64,000 bases of DNA. It comes from Methylobacterium frigidaeris (GTDB taxonomy: Bacteria > Pseudomonadota > Alphaproteobacteria > Rhizobiales > Beijerinckiaceae). Where the stretch lies: positions 116,120 to 180,119 of the forward strand of contig NZ_BPQJ01000013.1 in NCBI RefSeq assembly GCF_022179185.1, given 5' to 3'. Positions 1 through 8,282 of the stretch are shown here, piece after piece (within the stretch, counting starts at the first letter, position 1; the number at the start of each line of letters is the position of its first letter). The notes under the pieces were generated by a model, which was not told where the DNA came from, did not search any database, and worked only from the letters and a program-made list of their open reading frames with translations. Made by a program: the position numbers and the translations under genes.

Positions 1-125
1 ACAACTACGTGGCGGCGTTCGGGATCGCCTCGCTGTTGGCGCTCCTCGCGCTCGTCACCCTGGCGGGCAAGACTTTCCTCGAATGGCGCCACGCGGATGC
101 GCTGGCCGGACGCGGAGCCCACTGA
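1..125 (+). CDS. cysW: Sulfate ABC transporter permease, C-terminal end (partial)
   Basis: The window opens inside this gene. The frame starting at base 3 encodes about 40 residues ending in a TGA at 123-125. The tail reads as a last transmembrane helix rich in Leu, Ala and Val, followed by a short basic segment containing the residues KTFLEWR. That is the usual ending of CysW, the inner-membrane permease of the sulfate/thiosulfate importer. The next gene is the matching ATPase and begins one base after the stop, so the two are co-translated. Only the end is visible, so the identification leans on this neighbour as much as on the sequence. Confidence 0.75.
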   Translation, partial: NYVAAFGIASLLALLALVTLAGKTFLEWRHADALAGRGAH

Positions 126-126
126 G

Positions 127-1263
127 ATGACGGCAGGATTCGCTCCCAGCACCCTGTCCCTGCGCCGAGAGGCGCAGGTCCGCCCGGTCGAGGCCGCCGC
201 GCCCGACCGCCTGCGCCACGCCGGCACGTCGGTGCGGGTCGACGGCATCATCAAGCGCTATGGCGGCCCGGGGCCGGCGGCGCTCGAGGGCGTCAGCCTG
301 GCGATCGAGCCGGGCGAGCTGCTCGCACTCCTCGGCCCCTCGGGCTCGGGCAAGACCACGCTCCTGCGCGTGATCGCCGGCCTCGAGATCCCGGATGGCG
401 GCCGGGTGTTCTTCGGCTCGCAGGACACCACCGACATAGCCGTGCAGCGCCGCGGCGTCGGCTTCGTGTTCCAGCACTACGCCCTGTTCCGCCACCTGAC
501 GGTGTTCGAGAACATCGCCTACGGCCTGCGCTCGCGCCCCCGGGCCCATCGCCCGAAGGAGGACGAGATCCGCCGCCGGGTCGAGCGCCTGCTGGAGCTG
601 GTGCAGCTGCCCGACCTCGCCAAGCGCTATCCGGGCCAGCTCTCCGGCGGCCAGCGGCAGCGGGTGGCGCTCGCCCGGGCGCTCGCCGTCGAGCCTTCGG
701 TGCTGCTCCTCGACGAGCCGTTCGGCGCGCTCGACGCCCAGGTGCGCAAGGACCTGCGCCGCTGGCTGCGCGAGATCCACCGCGAGACCGGCCAAACCAC
801 GATCTTCGTCACCCACGACCAGGACGAGGCACTGGAGCTCGCCGACCGGATCGCGATCCTCAACAAGGGCCGCATCGAGCAGGTCGGTGCCCCGCACGAG
901 GTCCAGGACCATCCGGCCTCGCGCTTCGTGATGTCCTTCGTCGGCGAGACCGCGCGCCTGGCCGCGGAGGTCGCCGGCGGGGAGGTCCGCGTCGCCGGCC
1001 GCCCGGTCATCGCTGCGGAGCCCGGCTGGCCGCAAGGCCCGGTCGATCTCTGCCTGCGGCCCTGGGACCTGACGGTCGGGCAGGGGCCCGGCACGTTGCC
1101 CGGCACCGTGCGCGAGTGGCGCCGCACCGGCCGCGGCACCGTGGCGGAGATTCTGCTTGATGGAGCCGAGGCCCCGGTCGAGGTCAAGGTGACGGACGTC
1201 TACGAGCCGGGCGACCGGGTGGCGCTGGCGGTCGGCGCGGCACGGGTGTTTCCGCGCGGGTGA
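127..1263 (+). CDS. cysA: Sulfate/thiosulfate ABC transporter ATP-binding protein
   Basis: This is the cytoplasmic ATPase that powers sulfate/thiosulfate uptake. The 378-residue protein shows a Walker [10 protein letters not shown] at about residues 70-78, the Q-loop segment VFQHYALF, the signature [14 protein letters not shown], Walker [12 protein letters not shown] and the H-loop [15 protein letters not shown]-terminal regulatory domain follows from about residue 245. I chose ATG 127 because GGAG lies about nine bases upstream and the start abuts the cysW stop. An in-frame ATG at 97 would overlap cysW. About 35 residues precede the first conserved beta strand, a slightly long N terminus for CysA. 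The cysW neighbour and overall architecture make sulfate the likely substrate. Confidence 0.93.
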   Translation: MTAGFAPSTLSLRREAQVRPVEAAAPDRLRHAGTSVRVDGIIKRYGGPGPAALEGVSLAIEPGELLALLGPSGSGKTTLLRVIAGLEIPDGGRVFFGSQDTTDIAVQRRGVGFVFQHYALFRHLTVFENIAYGLRSRPRAHRPKEDEIRRRVERLLELVQLPDLAKRYPGQLSGGQRQRVALARALAVEPSVLLLDEPFGALDAQVRKDLRRWLREIHRETGQTTIFVTHDQDEALELADRIAILNKGRIEQVGAPHEVQDHPASRFVMSFVGETARLAAEVAGGEVRVAGRPVIAAEPGWPQGPVDLCLRPWDLTVGQGPGTLPGTVREWRRTGRGTVAEILLDGAEAPVEVKVTDVYEPGDRVALAVGAARVFPRG

Positions 1264-1272
1264 GCGCGGCGA

Positions 1273-1297
1273 GCGGCCGAGGTCCGTCCTCGGCCGC
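1273..1297. terminator. Hairpin after cysA
   Basis: A perfect 10-bp stem GCGGCCGAGG / CCTCGGCCGC with a five-base loop lies ten bases past the cysA stop. There is no T tract, so it could be a weak intrinsic terminator or an mRNA 3-prime stabiliser. It sits where the cys operon should end, before the oppositely oriented regulator gene. Confidence 0.5.
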
Positions 1298-1436
1298 CAT
1301 CAGGGCCGGGACCGTTCCGCAGGTCCGCCCTTTCTTCGGCTGCTTCAACACCCTTTCCCGGATCTCCTTCCGCTGACGCTCCAGTCGTCCGGCAAAGGGA
1401 AGGGTGCGATGAACGGGCGGCGCGTCGGGTCATACG

Positions 1437-2156
1437 CTACCGCCGCACCCGCCGGCTCCGCGCCTCCTGCGCAAAGACGTCCTCCTGCGCCCGCAGCCGG
1501 TCCACGAACACCGTGGCGGCCCGGGCGATGTGCTGCCGGGAGAGCCGGTCGGCTTCGTCGCCGTTGCCCGCCGTGATCGCGTCGAGGATCGCCGCATGCT
1601 CGTCCCAGATGCGGCGCGGCATCGTCTCGTCCTCGCGCAGCACCTCGCCCATGATCCGCCGCAGGTGGTTGAAGTGCGGCGCCGCGGTCTCGACGATGAT
1701 CGGATTCTCGGCGATCTCGCCGAGGAAGCGGTGGAAGGCGATGTCGGCGGCGATCAGCTCCGCGACCGAGCCGGTTTCCGCCGCCGCGCGTCCCGCCGCC
1801 ACGAGGGCCGGGCCCTCCCGGCCGGCACGGGCCGGGTTGCGCTCGGCGGCGAGCCGGCTCGTCAGGCCTTCGAGTACGCCCCGCACCTCGTAGAGGTTCC
1901 GCACGAACGAGGCCTCGAGCGGCGCCACCACGAGCCCGCGGCGCGGCGCGTCGCGCACGATGCCGTGGTTGCGCAGGAGCAGCAGCGCCTGCTGCACCGG
2001 CTGGCGTGACACGCCATAGGCATCGGCGAGCTCGTCCTGGATCAGCCGCGTATTCGGCGCCAGCCGTCCCTCGGTGATCTCGCTGAAGATCGCTCCGTAG
2101 ACCTGCTCGACGAGCCGGTGGCGCGTCAGGCTGCGGGCGTCAGAATCGCCGGCCAT
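1437..2156 (-). CDS. GntR family transcriptional regulator, FCD (FadR-type) subfamily
   Basis: A 239-residue DNA-binding regulator. The N-terminal winged helix-turn-helix (about residues 12-75) contains RLIQDELADAYGVSRQPVQQAL, the typical GntR recognition helix. The C-terminal all-helical FCD effector domain contains FVRNLYEVRGVLEGL and later a His-rich metal/ligand-site pattern (FHRFLGEIAENP, HFNHLRRIMG, RQHIARA). FCD regulators usually sense carboxylic acids. I chose the ATG at 2156 because AAAGGGG precedes it; a longer reading to 2204 has no such site. It is transcribed divergently from the TRAP-type binding protein, ligase and lyase genes and is their likely regulator, binding in the AT-rich gap. 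Confidence 0.88.
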   Translation of the reverse strand: MAGDSDARSLTRHRLVEQVYGAIFSEITEGRLAPNTRLIQDELADAYGVSRQPVQQALLLLRNHGIVRDAPRRGLVVAPLEASFVRNLYEVRGVLEGLTSRLAAERNPARAGREGPALVAAGRAAAETGSVAELIAADIAFHRFLGEIAENPIIVETAAPHFNHLRRIMGEVLREDETMPRRIWDEHAAILDAITAGNGDEADRLSRQHIARAATVFVDRLRAQEDVFAQEARSRRVRR

Positions 2157-2224
2157 GGCCGGATCCCCTTTCACGCAAAAACTCTCGCCCAACGTGTTGC
2201 GCAAACCGAACCTCCGTGCAATAT

Positions 2225-2251
2225 CGAATTCTAAATTCGAATTCCGAATTC
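2225..2251. promoter_or_regulatory. Triple CGAATTC repeat, probable operator
   Basis: Three copies of CGAATTC start at 2225, 2238 and 2245 inside a strikingly AT-rich patch of an otherwise GC-rich region. The middle of the patch forms the palindrome AATTCGAATT. The patch lies between the GntR gene and the divergent binding-protein gene, about 60 bases before the latter start. Placement and repeat structure suggest a regulator-binding site or overlapping promoter. It does not match the classical FadR-type core, so the binding protein is inferred only. Confidence 0.5.
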
Positions 2252-2309
2252 AATAAACGCCGCAGCCGCAAGAGGCTGACGGCTCCGGAATTCCCGAGGG
2301 AGAAACGCC

Positions 2310-3347
2310 ATGACTCATCCTCACCCGACGGGTCTCCACCGGCGGCACCTGCTGGCCTCGGGCCTCGGTGCCGCCGCAGCATTCGCCGCCGGCTTCCCGC
2401 GGCCGGCCCTGGGGCAGGGCCAGAAGCTCACCTTCAAGCTCGGCACCGACCTGCCGGTACCGCACCCGGTCAACGTCCGCCTCAAGGAGGCGATCGCCGC
2501 GATCGTCAAGGAGACGAACGGCGCCGTCGAGATCAGCCTGTTCCCGTCGAACCAGCTCGGCAGCGATTCGGACATGCTGTCCCAGATCCGCTCCGGCGCG
2601 CTGGAACTCGCGACCTTCCCCGGCACCGTCGTTTCGACCCTGGTGCCGGCGACCTCGCTCACCGGCATCGGCTTCGCCTTCACGAGCTACGACAAGGTCT
2701 GGGCCGCGATGGACGGCGAGGTCGGCGGCTATATCCGCCGGGCGATCGAGAAGGCGAACCTCGTCCCGTTCGAGACGACCTGGGACAACGGCTTTCGTCA
2801 GATCACCACCAGCACCAAGCCGATCCGGACGCCCGACGACCTCAAGAACTTCAAGATCCGCGTGCCGGTGGTGCCGCTCTGGGTCTCGATGTTCTCGGCG
2901 CTCGGCGCCGCCCCGGTCAGCATCCCGCTGAGCGAGGCCTACTCGGCGTTGCAGACCAGGATCGCCGACGGCCAGGAGAACCCGCTGGCGCTGATCAACT
3001 TCGCCAAGTTCTACGAGGTGCAGAAATACTGCTCGCTCACCAACCACGCCTGGGACGGGTTCTGGATGATGGCGAGCGGGCGGGTCTGGCGCGGCGTGCC
3101 GGCGGACGTGCGGAGCATCATGGAGAAGCACCTCAACGCCGCCGCGTTGAAGGAGCGCGACGACATCGCCGAGGCCAACCGCGACACCCAGAAGGAGCTG
3201 GAGGGGAGGGGGCTGGTGTTCAACACCACCGACCCGAATGCCTTCCAGTTGGCGCTCAAGGCGACGAAGTTCTACGGCCAGTGGCGCGAGAAGTTCGGGC
3301 CGGAGGCCTGGGCGCTGGTGCAGAAATATGCAGGCGACATCGGCTGA
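2310..3347 (+). CDS. TRAP transporter substrate-binding protein, DctP family
   Basis: A periplasmic binding protein of 345 residues that would capture an organic acid for a TRAP-type importer. It begins with a Tat-like leader: RRHLLASG at about residues 11-18, a hydrophobic stretch, then a likely cut after PALGQG. The mature part carries DctP features: FKLGTDLPVPHPVN near the start, the ligand-clamp segment with an Arg in FKIRVP (about residue 190) and the ADGQENPL region common to the family. No DctQ or DctM membrane partner lies in the window, so it must use a permease encoded elsewhere or act as an orphan. It is divergent from a GntR regulator and is followed by an acyl-CoA ligase. Confidence 0.85.
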   Translation: MTHPHPTGLHRRHLLASGLGAAAAFAAGFPRPALGQGQKLTFKLGTDLPVPHPVNVRLKEAIAAIVKETNGAVEISLFPSNQLGSDSDMLSQIRSGALELATFPGTVVSTLVPATSLTGIGFAFTSYDKVWAAMDGEVGGYIRRAIEKANLVPFETTWDNGFRQITTSTKPIRTPDDLKNFKIRVPVVPLWVSMFSALGAAPVSIPLSEAYSALQTRIADGQENPLALINFAKFYEVQKYCSLTNHAWDGFWMMASGRVWRGVPADVRSIMEKHLNAAALKERDDIAEANRDTQKELEGRGLVFNTTDPNAFQLALKATKFYGQWREKFGPEAWALVQKYAGDIG

Positions 3348-3433
3348 AGGTTCGCGGCCGAATTCTTACGGACGATCTCGACGGTTTTCCATTCATCCCA
3401 CCCGCGAGTTCATCCTGAGGTGCCGCGCAGCGG

Positions 3434-3486
3434 CCTCGACGGAGGTTTCCAGAGATCTCGGCAATCACTGGAAGCCTCCGTCGAGG
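3434..3486. repeat. Inverted repeat between binding protein and ligase genes
   Basis: Two 18-base arms (3434-3451 and 3469-3486) are complementary except for one position that could form a G-U pair, with a 17-base loop. The element lies about 90 bases beyond the binding-protein stop. It may act as a terminator or processing hairpin. The flanking sequence resembles dispersed palindromes common in this group of bacteria. Confidence 0.55.
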
Positions 3487-3596
3487 TCAGCCGATCTGCG
3501 CGACTGACACTCTAGGGTGAGGCAGCCGGTGGTATGAATTGCATTGTCTCAGCCGATCGAATCTCGAACAGTAAAGACGAAGCGAGGACGACCACG

Positions 3597-5159
3597 ATGA
3601 GGGATGTGCTCACGCCTGGGCAGATGCTCGCCGTCCAGGCGCGCCTGCAGCCCGACCGGATCGGCGCGCGCGACCTCGAGCGCGAGATGACCTTCCGGCA
3701 GTGGAACGCCCGCGCCTGCCGCCTCGCCAACGGCCTCCTCGGCCTTGGCCTCGTCAAGGGCGAGCGGGTGGCGGTGCTGGCCTATAATTGCGTCGAGTGG
3801 CTGGAGATCTACGCCGCGATGGCGAAGGCCGGCCTCGTCGCGGTGCCGATCAATTTCCGGCTCGTCGGGCCCGAGGTGCGCTACATCCTGGAGGATGCCG
3901 AGGTCTCGGCCCTCATCCTGCAAGATGAACTCGCCGGCACGATCGAGGAGATCCGGGCCGATCTGCCGGTGGCGGAGTCCCGCGTGGTGTGGTTCGGCGC
4001 CACGCCCTGCCCGGCGGGCTTCTCGTCCTACGAGGATCTCATCGCGGGCGGCCGCGAGGACGAGCCCGGCACCCTCGTCGATCCGGCCGATCCCTGGATG
4101 CTGATGTACACCTCGGGCACGACCGGCAAGCCGAAGGGCGCGATCCGCTCGCATCGCGGCGCCGCCATGCTGTCGATGATCACCGAGATCGAGCTCGGCA
4201 TCCACCGGCGCGATTCTGCGCTGCTGGTCATGCCGCTGTGCCACGCCAACTCGCTCTACTTCTTCGGCGCGTTCAGCTATTGCGGCGGCGTCACCAGCGT
4301 CTACTCGCGCAAGAGCTTCGATCCGGAGCATTGCGTGCGGGCCCTCTCCGAGGGCGGCGCCAGCTTCACCTCGCTGGTTCCGACGCATTACGCGATGATG
4401 CTGGGACTGAACCCGCAGGTGCGTGAGCGCTACGATCTCACCCGCATCACCCGCCTGATGATCTCCTCGGCCCCGGCCCGGCCCGATACCAAGCGGGCGG
4501 TGATGGAGTTCTTCCCCAATTCCGGGCTCTACGAACTCTACGGCGCCACCGAGGTCGGCTGGGCGACAATGCTGCACCCGCCCGAGCAATTCACCAAGCT
4601 CGGCTCGGTCGGCCGCGAATGCGTCGGCTCGGCACCGATCAAACTGCTCGACGAATCCGGCAACGAGGTGCCGGACGGCGAGGCCGGCGAGCTGTTCTGC
4701 TCGAACCCGTACCTGTTCGACGGCTACTGGAAGCTGCCGGAGAAGACCAAGGAGGCGTTCCGCGGCGCGTACTGCACCGTCGGCGACATGGCCCGGCGCG
4801 ACGCGGACGGGTTCATCCACCTCGTCGACCGCAAGAGCAACATGATCATCTCGGGGGGAGAGAACATCTACCCGTCCGAGGTCGAGGCCCTGCTCGGCGG
4901 CCATCCGGCGGTGCACGACGTCGCGGTGGTCGGCCTGCCGGACGAAACCTGGGGCGAGCGCGTCCACGCGGTGATCGTCCTGCGCGACGGCGCCGCGGCC
5001 ACCGAGGCCGAGATCCTGGGCTGGTGCAAGGATCGCCTCGCCGGCTTCAAGCGCCCGCGCACGGTCTCGTTCCTGGAGGATGGGGCGATGCCCAGGACGG
5101 CGACGGGGAAGACCCTGCACCGGAAGCTGAAGGAACGGCTGGCGCGGGGCGAGGGGTAG
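3597..5159 (+). CDS. AMP-forming acyl-CoA ligase
   Basis: A 520-residue cytoplasmic enzyme of the ANL superfamily. It should activate a carboxylic acid with ATP and CoA to the acyl-CoA. Seen motifs are the phosphate loop [12 protein letters not shown] (about residue 170), the A5-type segment [10 protein letters not shown] (about residue 310), GD at the ribose-binding position followed by the hinge ([14 protein letters not shown]), NIYPSEVE, and the C-terminal catalytic lysine motif [14 protein letters not shown] preferred ATG 3597, preceded by GAGGA; an upstream in-frame ATG at 3534 would add 21 poorly conserved residues. The substrate cannot be read from sequence. Its position before a ThDP-dependent lyase suggests it makes the CoA ester that the lyase cleaves. 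Confidence 0.88.
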   Translation: MRDVLTPGQMLAVQARLQPDRIGARDLEREMTFRQWNARACRLANGLLGLGLVKGERVAVLAYNCVEWLEIYAAMAKAGLVAVPINFRLVGPEVRYILEDAEVSALILQDELAGTIEEIRADLPVAESRVVWFGATPCPAGFSSYEDLIAGGREDEPGTLVDPADPWMLMYTSGTTGKPKGAIRSHRGAAMLSMITEIELGIHRRDSALLVMPLCHANSLYFFGAFSYCGGVTSVYSRKSFDPEHCVRALSEGGASFTSLVPTHYAMMLGLNPQVRERYDLTRITRLMISSAPARPDTKRAVMEFFPNSGLYELYGATEVGWATMLHPPEQFTKLGSVGRECVGSAPIKLLDESGNEVPDGEAGELFCSNPYLFDGYWKLPEKTKEAFRGAYCTVGDMARRDADGFIHLVDRKSNMIISGGENIYPSEVEALLGGHPAVHDVAVVGLPDETWGERVHAVIVLRDGAAATEAEILGWCKDRLAGFKRPRTVSFLEDGAMPRTATGKTLHRKLKERLARGEG

Positions 5160-5193
5160 CCGATGACTTCGGCAAAATCCTAGAAAGACGAAA

Positions 5194-5307
5194 CCCCTCT
5201 CCTGCCCCCTCGTGGGGAGGAGCTGGAGGTGGGGATTGGTGCCGAATGGAGCGCGAGATTTCCCCGGCACCACCCCCACCCCTTACCTCTCCCCACAAGG
5301 GGGAGGG
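5194..5307. repeat. Palindromic intergenic repeat of REP type
   Basis: About 114 bases form a long imperfect palindrome. The outer arms are CT-rich/GA-rich (CCCCTCTCCTG at the left, CTCCCCACAAGGGGGAGGG at the right). An inner pair GGTGGGGATTGGTGCCG faces CGGCACCACCCCCACCCC. It fills the gap between the ligase and lyase genes and ends 25 bases before the lyase ATG. It belongs to the same general style as the larger element at 18863-19033. It could fold in the mRNA and uncouple expression of the two genes. Confidence 0.7.
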
Positions 5308-5332
5308 AAAACCAAATAACGGGAGGAACCCC

Positions 5333-7072
5333 ATGAGCCAGCAGGCCCAGACCGTCCAGGACCTCAACGCCGACGCGCATTCCTGCGCCGCCTGGATCGC
5401 CGAGTTCCTGAAGGCGCGGGGCGTCGATCGGGTGTTCGGGCTTCAGGGCGGCCACATCCAGCCGATCTGGGACCATTGCGCCCGCCTCGGCATCCGCATC
5501 GTCGACGTGCGCGACGAGGGCGCCGCGGTGCACATGGCCCACGCCCATGCGGAGCTGACCGGGGAGCTCGGGGTCTGCATGGCGACCGCCGGGCCCGGCG
5601 TCACCAACTGCGTCACCGGCATCGCCAACGCTTCGCTCGCGCGCGCGCCGGTGCTGCTGATCGGCGGCTGCACCTCGCGGCCGCAGGCCAATCTCGGCCC
5701 GCTCCAGGACATTCCCCACGTCGACATCCTGCGCCCCGTCACCCGCCAGTCGCGTACCGCCCGCGTCGCCGACCAGGTGATCCGCGAGCTCGACGAGGCG
5801 GTTTCGCGCGCCATGGGCGATCTCGGCGAACCGGGGCCGGTCTACGTCGAGATCCCGACCGACGTGCTGCGGGCCCACGTGCCGCCGCAGCTGGTGCTGG
5901 ACGACTGGATGCGGCCCAAGGCGCCGCGGCTGCTGCCGCCCGATCCGGCGGCGGTGGCGCAGGCGGTCGATGTGTTGTGGGGGGCCAAGCGCCCGCTGGT
6001 GGTGAGCGGGCGCGGCGCCAGGACGGCTGGTCCCGAGCTGGTGCGCCTCCTCGACGCGCTCGGTGCGGTCTATCTCGACACCCAGGAGAGCCGCGGCCTG
6101 GTGCCGGCCGATCATCCCTCGACCGTCGGCGCCATGCGGGCCGCCGCGATGACAGAGGCCGATGTCGTCCTGGTGATCGGCCGCAAGCTCGATTACCAGC
6201 TCGGCTACGGCTCGCCGGCGGTGTTCCCCCACGCCCGCTTCGTGCGCATCGCCGACACCGCGGGCGAGCTCGTCGATAACCGCCGCGGCGAGCCGGAGCT
6301 GCTCGCCACCCCGGCCCTCGCCCTCGCGGCGATCATCGATGCCGCCGGCAACCAGGCGCCCGCCCTCGATAAGGCATGGGCCGAGGGCCTGCGGGAGCGT
6401 CATCGCCAGCGCTCGACCGGCGCCAAGGTGCCGCAGACCGGCTCCGACGGACGCGTCCACCCGGCGGCGATCTTCGAGGCGATCCGGCACGTCGCTGCGC
6501 CCGACTACATCGCGGTGGCGGATGGCGGGGACCTCCTCAGCTTCGCCCGTGTCGGCCTGGAGGCGCGGACCTACATGGATGCGGGCGCCTTCGGCTGCCT
6601 CGGCATCGGCGTGCCCTACGCCACCGCGGCCTCGCTCGCCTATCCGGACCGGCAGGTGATCTGCGTCACCGGCGACGGCGCCTTCGGCATCAACGCGATG
6701 GAGATCGACACCGCGGTCCGCCACGGCGCCAAGCCGGTCATCATCGTGTCGAACAACGCCGCCTGGAACATCGAGCGCTACGACCAGGAGTTCAATTACG
6801 GCGGCCGGGTCGTCGGCACGCTGCTGGCCGATTCCGACTACGCCGCGATGGCCCGGGCGCTGGGCGCCCATGGCGAGCGGGTCGAGCGGCCGGAGGACCT
6901 GGCCCCGGCGATCGCGCGAGCGCTCGCCAACGCCCCGGCGCTGATCGACGTCGCCACCTCGCAGGTCGCGGTGTCGTCGGACGCCCGCAAGGGGCTCGGC
7001 TTCGTGCCCGACTACCAGCCGCTCACCGCCTGGGACGACGCCGAGCGGCGGCGGCGCGGCGAGGCCGTGTAA
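5333..7072 (+). CDS. Thiamine-diphosphate-dependent lyase/decarboxylase, possible 2-hydroxyacyl-CoA lyase
   Basis: A 579-residue ThDP enzyme with the three-domain layout of acetolactate synthase and oxalyl-CoA decarboxylase. The cofactor-activating glutamate is Glu62 in [11 protein letters not shown]. The ThDP/Mg motif [13 protein letters not shown] runs to the closing NN in VSNNAAWN at about residues 445-475. The C terminus ([15 protein letters not shown] and an acidic-basic tail) looks like the lid seen in acyl-CoA-acting members. ATG 5333 has GGGAGGA six to seven bases upstream. Together with the ligase, the simplest inference is cleavage of a 2-hydroxyacyl-CoA to an aldehyde or ketone plus formyl-CoA. 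Oxalyl-CoA decarboxylase or a benzoylformate-type decarboxylase are alternatives. Confidence 0.8.
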   Translation: MSQQAQTVQDLNADAHSCAAWIAEFLKARGVDRVFGLQGGHIQPIWDHCARLGIRIVDVRDEGAAVHMAHAHAELTGELGVCMATAGPGVTNCVTGIANASLARAPVLLIGGCTSRPQANLGPLQDIPHVDILRPVTRQSRTARVADQVIRELDEAVSRAMGDLGEPGPVYVEIPTDVLRAHVPPQLVLDDWMRPKAPRLLPPDPAAVAQAVDVLWGAKRPLVVSGRGARTAGPELVRLLDALGAVYLDTQESRGLVPADHPSTVGAMRAAAMTEADVVLVIGRKLDYQLGYGSPAVFPHARFVRIADTAGELVDNRRGEPELLATPALALAAIIDAAGNQAPALDKAWAEGLRERHRQRSTGAKVPQTGSDGRVHPAAIFEAIRHVAAPDYIAVADGGDLLSFARVGLEARTYMDAGAFGCLGIGVPYATAASLAYPDRQVICVTGDGAFGINAMEIDTAVRHGAKPVIIVSNNAAWNIERYDQEFNYGGRVVGTLLADSDYAAMARALGAHGERVERPEDLAPAIARALANAPALIDVATSQVAVSSDARKGLGFVPDYQPLTAWDDAERRRRGEAV

Positions 7073-7083
7073 TACCGCCGCGC

Positions 7084-7105
7084 CTTCGAACGGACGCGTT
7101 CGAAG
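7084..7105 (+). terminator. Hairpin after the ThDP lyase gene
   Basis: Perfect 8-bp arms CTTCGAAC and GTTCGAAG with a six-base loop start 12 bases beyond the lyase stop. No T run follows. It is probably the end of the catabolic operon or a 3-prime stability hairpin. Confidence 0.45.
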
Positions 7106-7125
7106 TGCCAGGCAAGCCCGAACGG

Positions 7126-7190
7126 GCGCCGGCGCTGATCCGCCGGTCGCCTTCACATCGACACGGCGATGCCAAGGCGCGAGGGTATAA
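7126..7190 (+). repeat. 65-bp dispersed repeat, copy A
   Basis: This 65-base block starts GCGCCGGCGCTGAT and ends GAGGGTATAA. It matches the reverse complement of 63936-64000 at all but about six positions. It contains the 10-base palindrome GCGCCGGCGC at its outer edge. It is intergenic and followed by gene debris. The second copy is cut by the window end, so the true element may be longer. Confidence 0.8.
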
Positions 7191-7204
7191 GGCGAACGCG
7201 GCCG

Positions 7205-7441
7205 TCACGGCGCGGCAGCGGGCCGCGATGGGTCCGCCGCCGGCAGGCCGGGCGACCCGATCCGACCGGCGAGATGCCGGCTCCACAGCCGCGCCGGCAC
7301 CTCGATCCGCCGATGCCCCCAGGCCGCGAGCGTGAGGACGAGCCAAAGATCGACCGACACCAGGACGTCCGTCGCGAGAGGCGACCCGAACGGGGAGACC
7401 AGCGCGGGGATCGCCACCCGGGCATCCGGCAGGAGCCACGT
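7205..7441 (-). pseudogene. Possible 3-prime remnant of an acyltransferase-3-like membrane protein
   Basis: On the minus strand an open frame of about 79 codons encodes a hydrophobic helix (VLVSVDLWLVLTLAAWGH) followed by RRIEVPARLW and a basic, Pro/Ala-rich tail. A final membrane helix followed by a [YH]R-x-[IV]E-x-P-x-R pattern is common at the end of acyltransferase-3 proteins. Nothing recognisable precedes it, and it stops within a few bases of where the plus-strand LuxR similarity begins. I read it as the broken end of a lost gene, but it could also be a chance frame. Confidence 0.3.
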
Positions 7442-7445
7442 CGCT

Positions 7446-8005
7446 CCGGACGCGGCCGCCGCCCTCGACGCGCGGGCGACCGCGATCCTGATCATCGGCC
7501 AGGGTGACCGGCTGGTCCACGCCAACGCCGCCGACCGCGCGCTCATCGAGGGCGGCGACCTGCTGGCTCAGCGTGACGGCACCATCCGACCCTGGGACCG
7601 TGCCGGCGCGGCGGCATTCCAGGCCCTCGTCGAGGCCGGGCGGACGATGTCCGACTCGGCCGCCGCGACGGTGGCCACGCGATCCCGTCGGGGCTGCCGC
7701 TGAGCCGAGGACGCCGGCCGGGGGCTGCGGGCCGCACGGCCCTGTTCATCCAGAGCCGGGCCGCCGCCCCGAACGCCGCCGAGATCGTCGGCCGGACCTA
7801 CCGCCTGACGGCGGCCGAGCTGCGCGTCCTGCTCGGCCTCGCCGAGGGCCTGACCCCGCAGGACATCGCCGGGCGCTGGGGCATCGCCCCCTCGACGGTG
7901 CGCAGCCAGCTCCGGGGCCTGTTCGTCAAGACAGGGACCGGACGCCAGAGCGACCCCGTCACGCTGCTGCTGGCCGCGCCGCCGGCGGCTTTCGCGGCGA
8001 GGTGA
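7446..8005 (+). pseudogene. LuxR-family regulator, frameshifted and N-terminally truncated
   Basis: Two plus-strand frames together encode a protein like the intact regulator at 48210-48884. The first frame gives a PAS-like start, AAAALDARATAILIIGQGDRLVHAN (in the paralog AAAALDALALAVLVVDRQG, then HILHAN). After about 7680 the similarity continues in a different frame, through TALFIQSRAAAPNAAEIVG and a LuxR helix-turn-helix (LTAAELRVLLGLAEGLTPQ, then DIAGRWGIAPSTVRSQL) to a TGA at 8003-8005. A one- or two-base indel near 7660-7690 disrupts the gene. No convincing start lies upstream. It could be a sequencing error, but the neighbouring debris favours genuine decay. Confidence 0.7.
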
Positions 8006-8282
8006 GGCGGCTGCATCCGCTGCGGACAGCCTGCGGAAGAGGAGAGGCACAGGATCTCCTCGCTCCCACCACATGGGCTCCCACATGGACTATCGTTTCA
8101 CACAACCCGGTCTGCGGGCTCGTTCCCCCTGAAGGTCGCGCGCCTCTCCTTCCCAGCCGATCGCGGGCCTGCCCGGGATCGGTCGCGCGTGGGGAGGGGA
8201 GTGCGCATGAACCTCAAGCTTCGGAGAGTTTTCGTCGGCCGACGACGCCTGGCTTCCGCCGCATCGGCCGAACGACTGCCCC

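Noticed and set aside
4619..5332. A 238-codon upstream extension of the ThDP lyase frame
   Set aside because: The extension runs through the ligase gene in another frame and through the palindromic repeat. The ATG at 5333 has a strong ribosome site and begins family-like sequence.
5180..7156. A 658-codon open frame antisense to the ThDP lyase
   Set aside because: It is a shadow frame: low-complexity composition and no motifs, while the plus strand encodes a complete ThDP enzyme.
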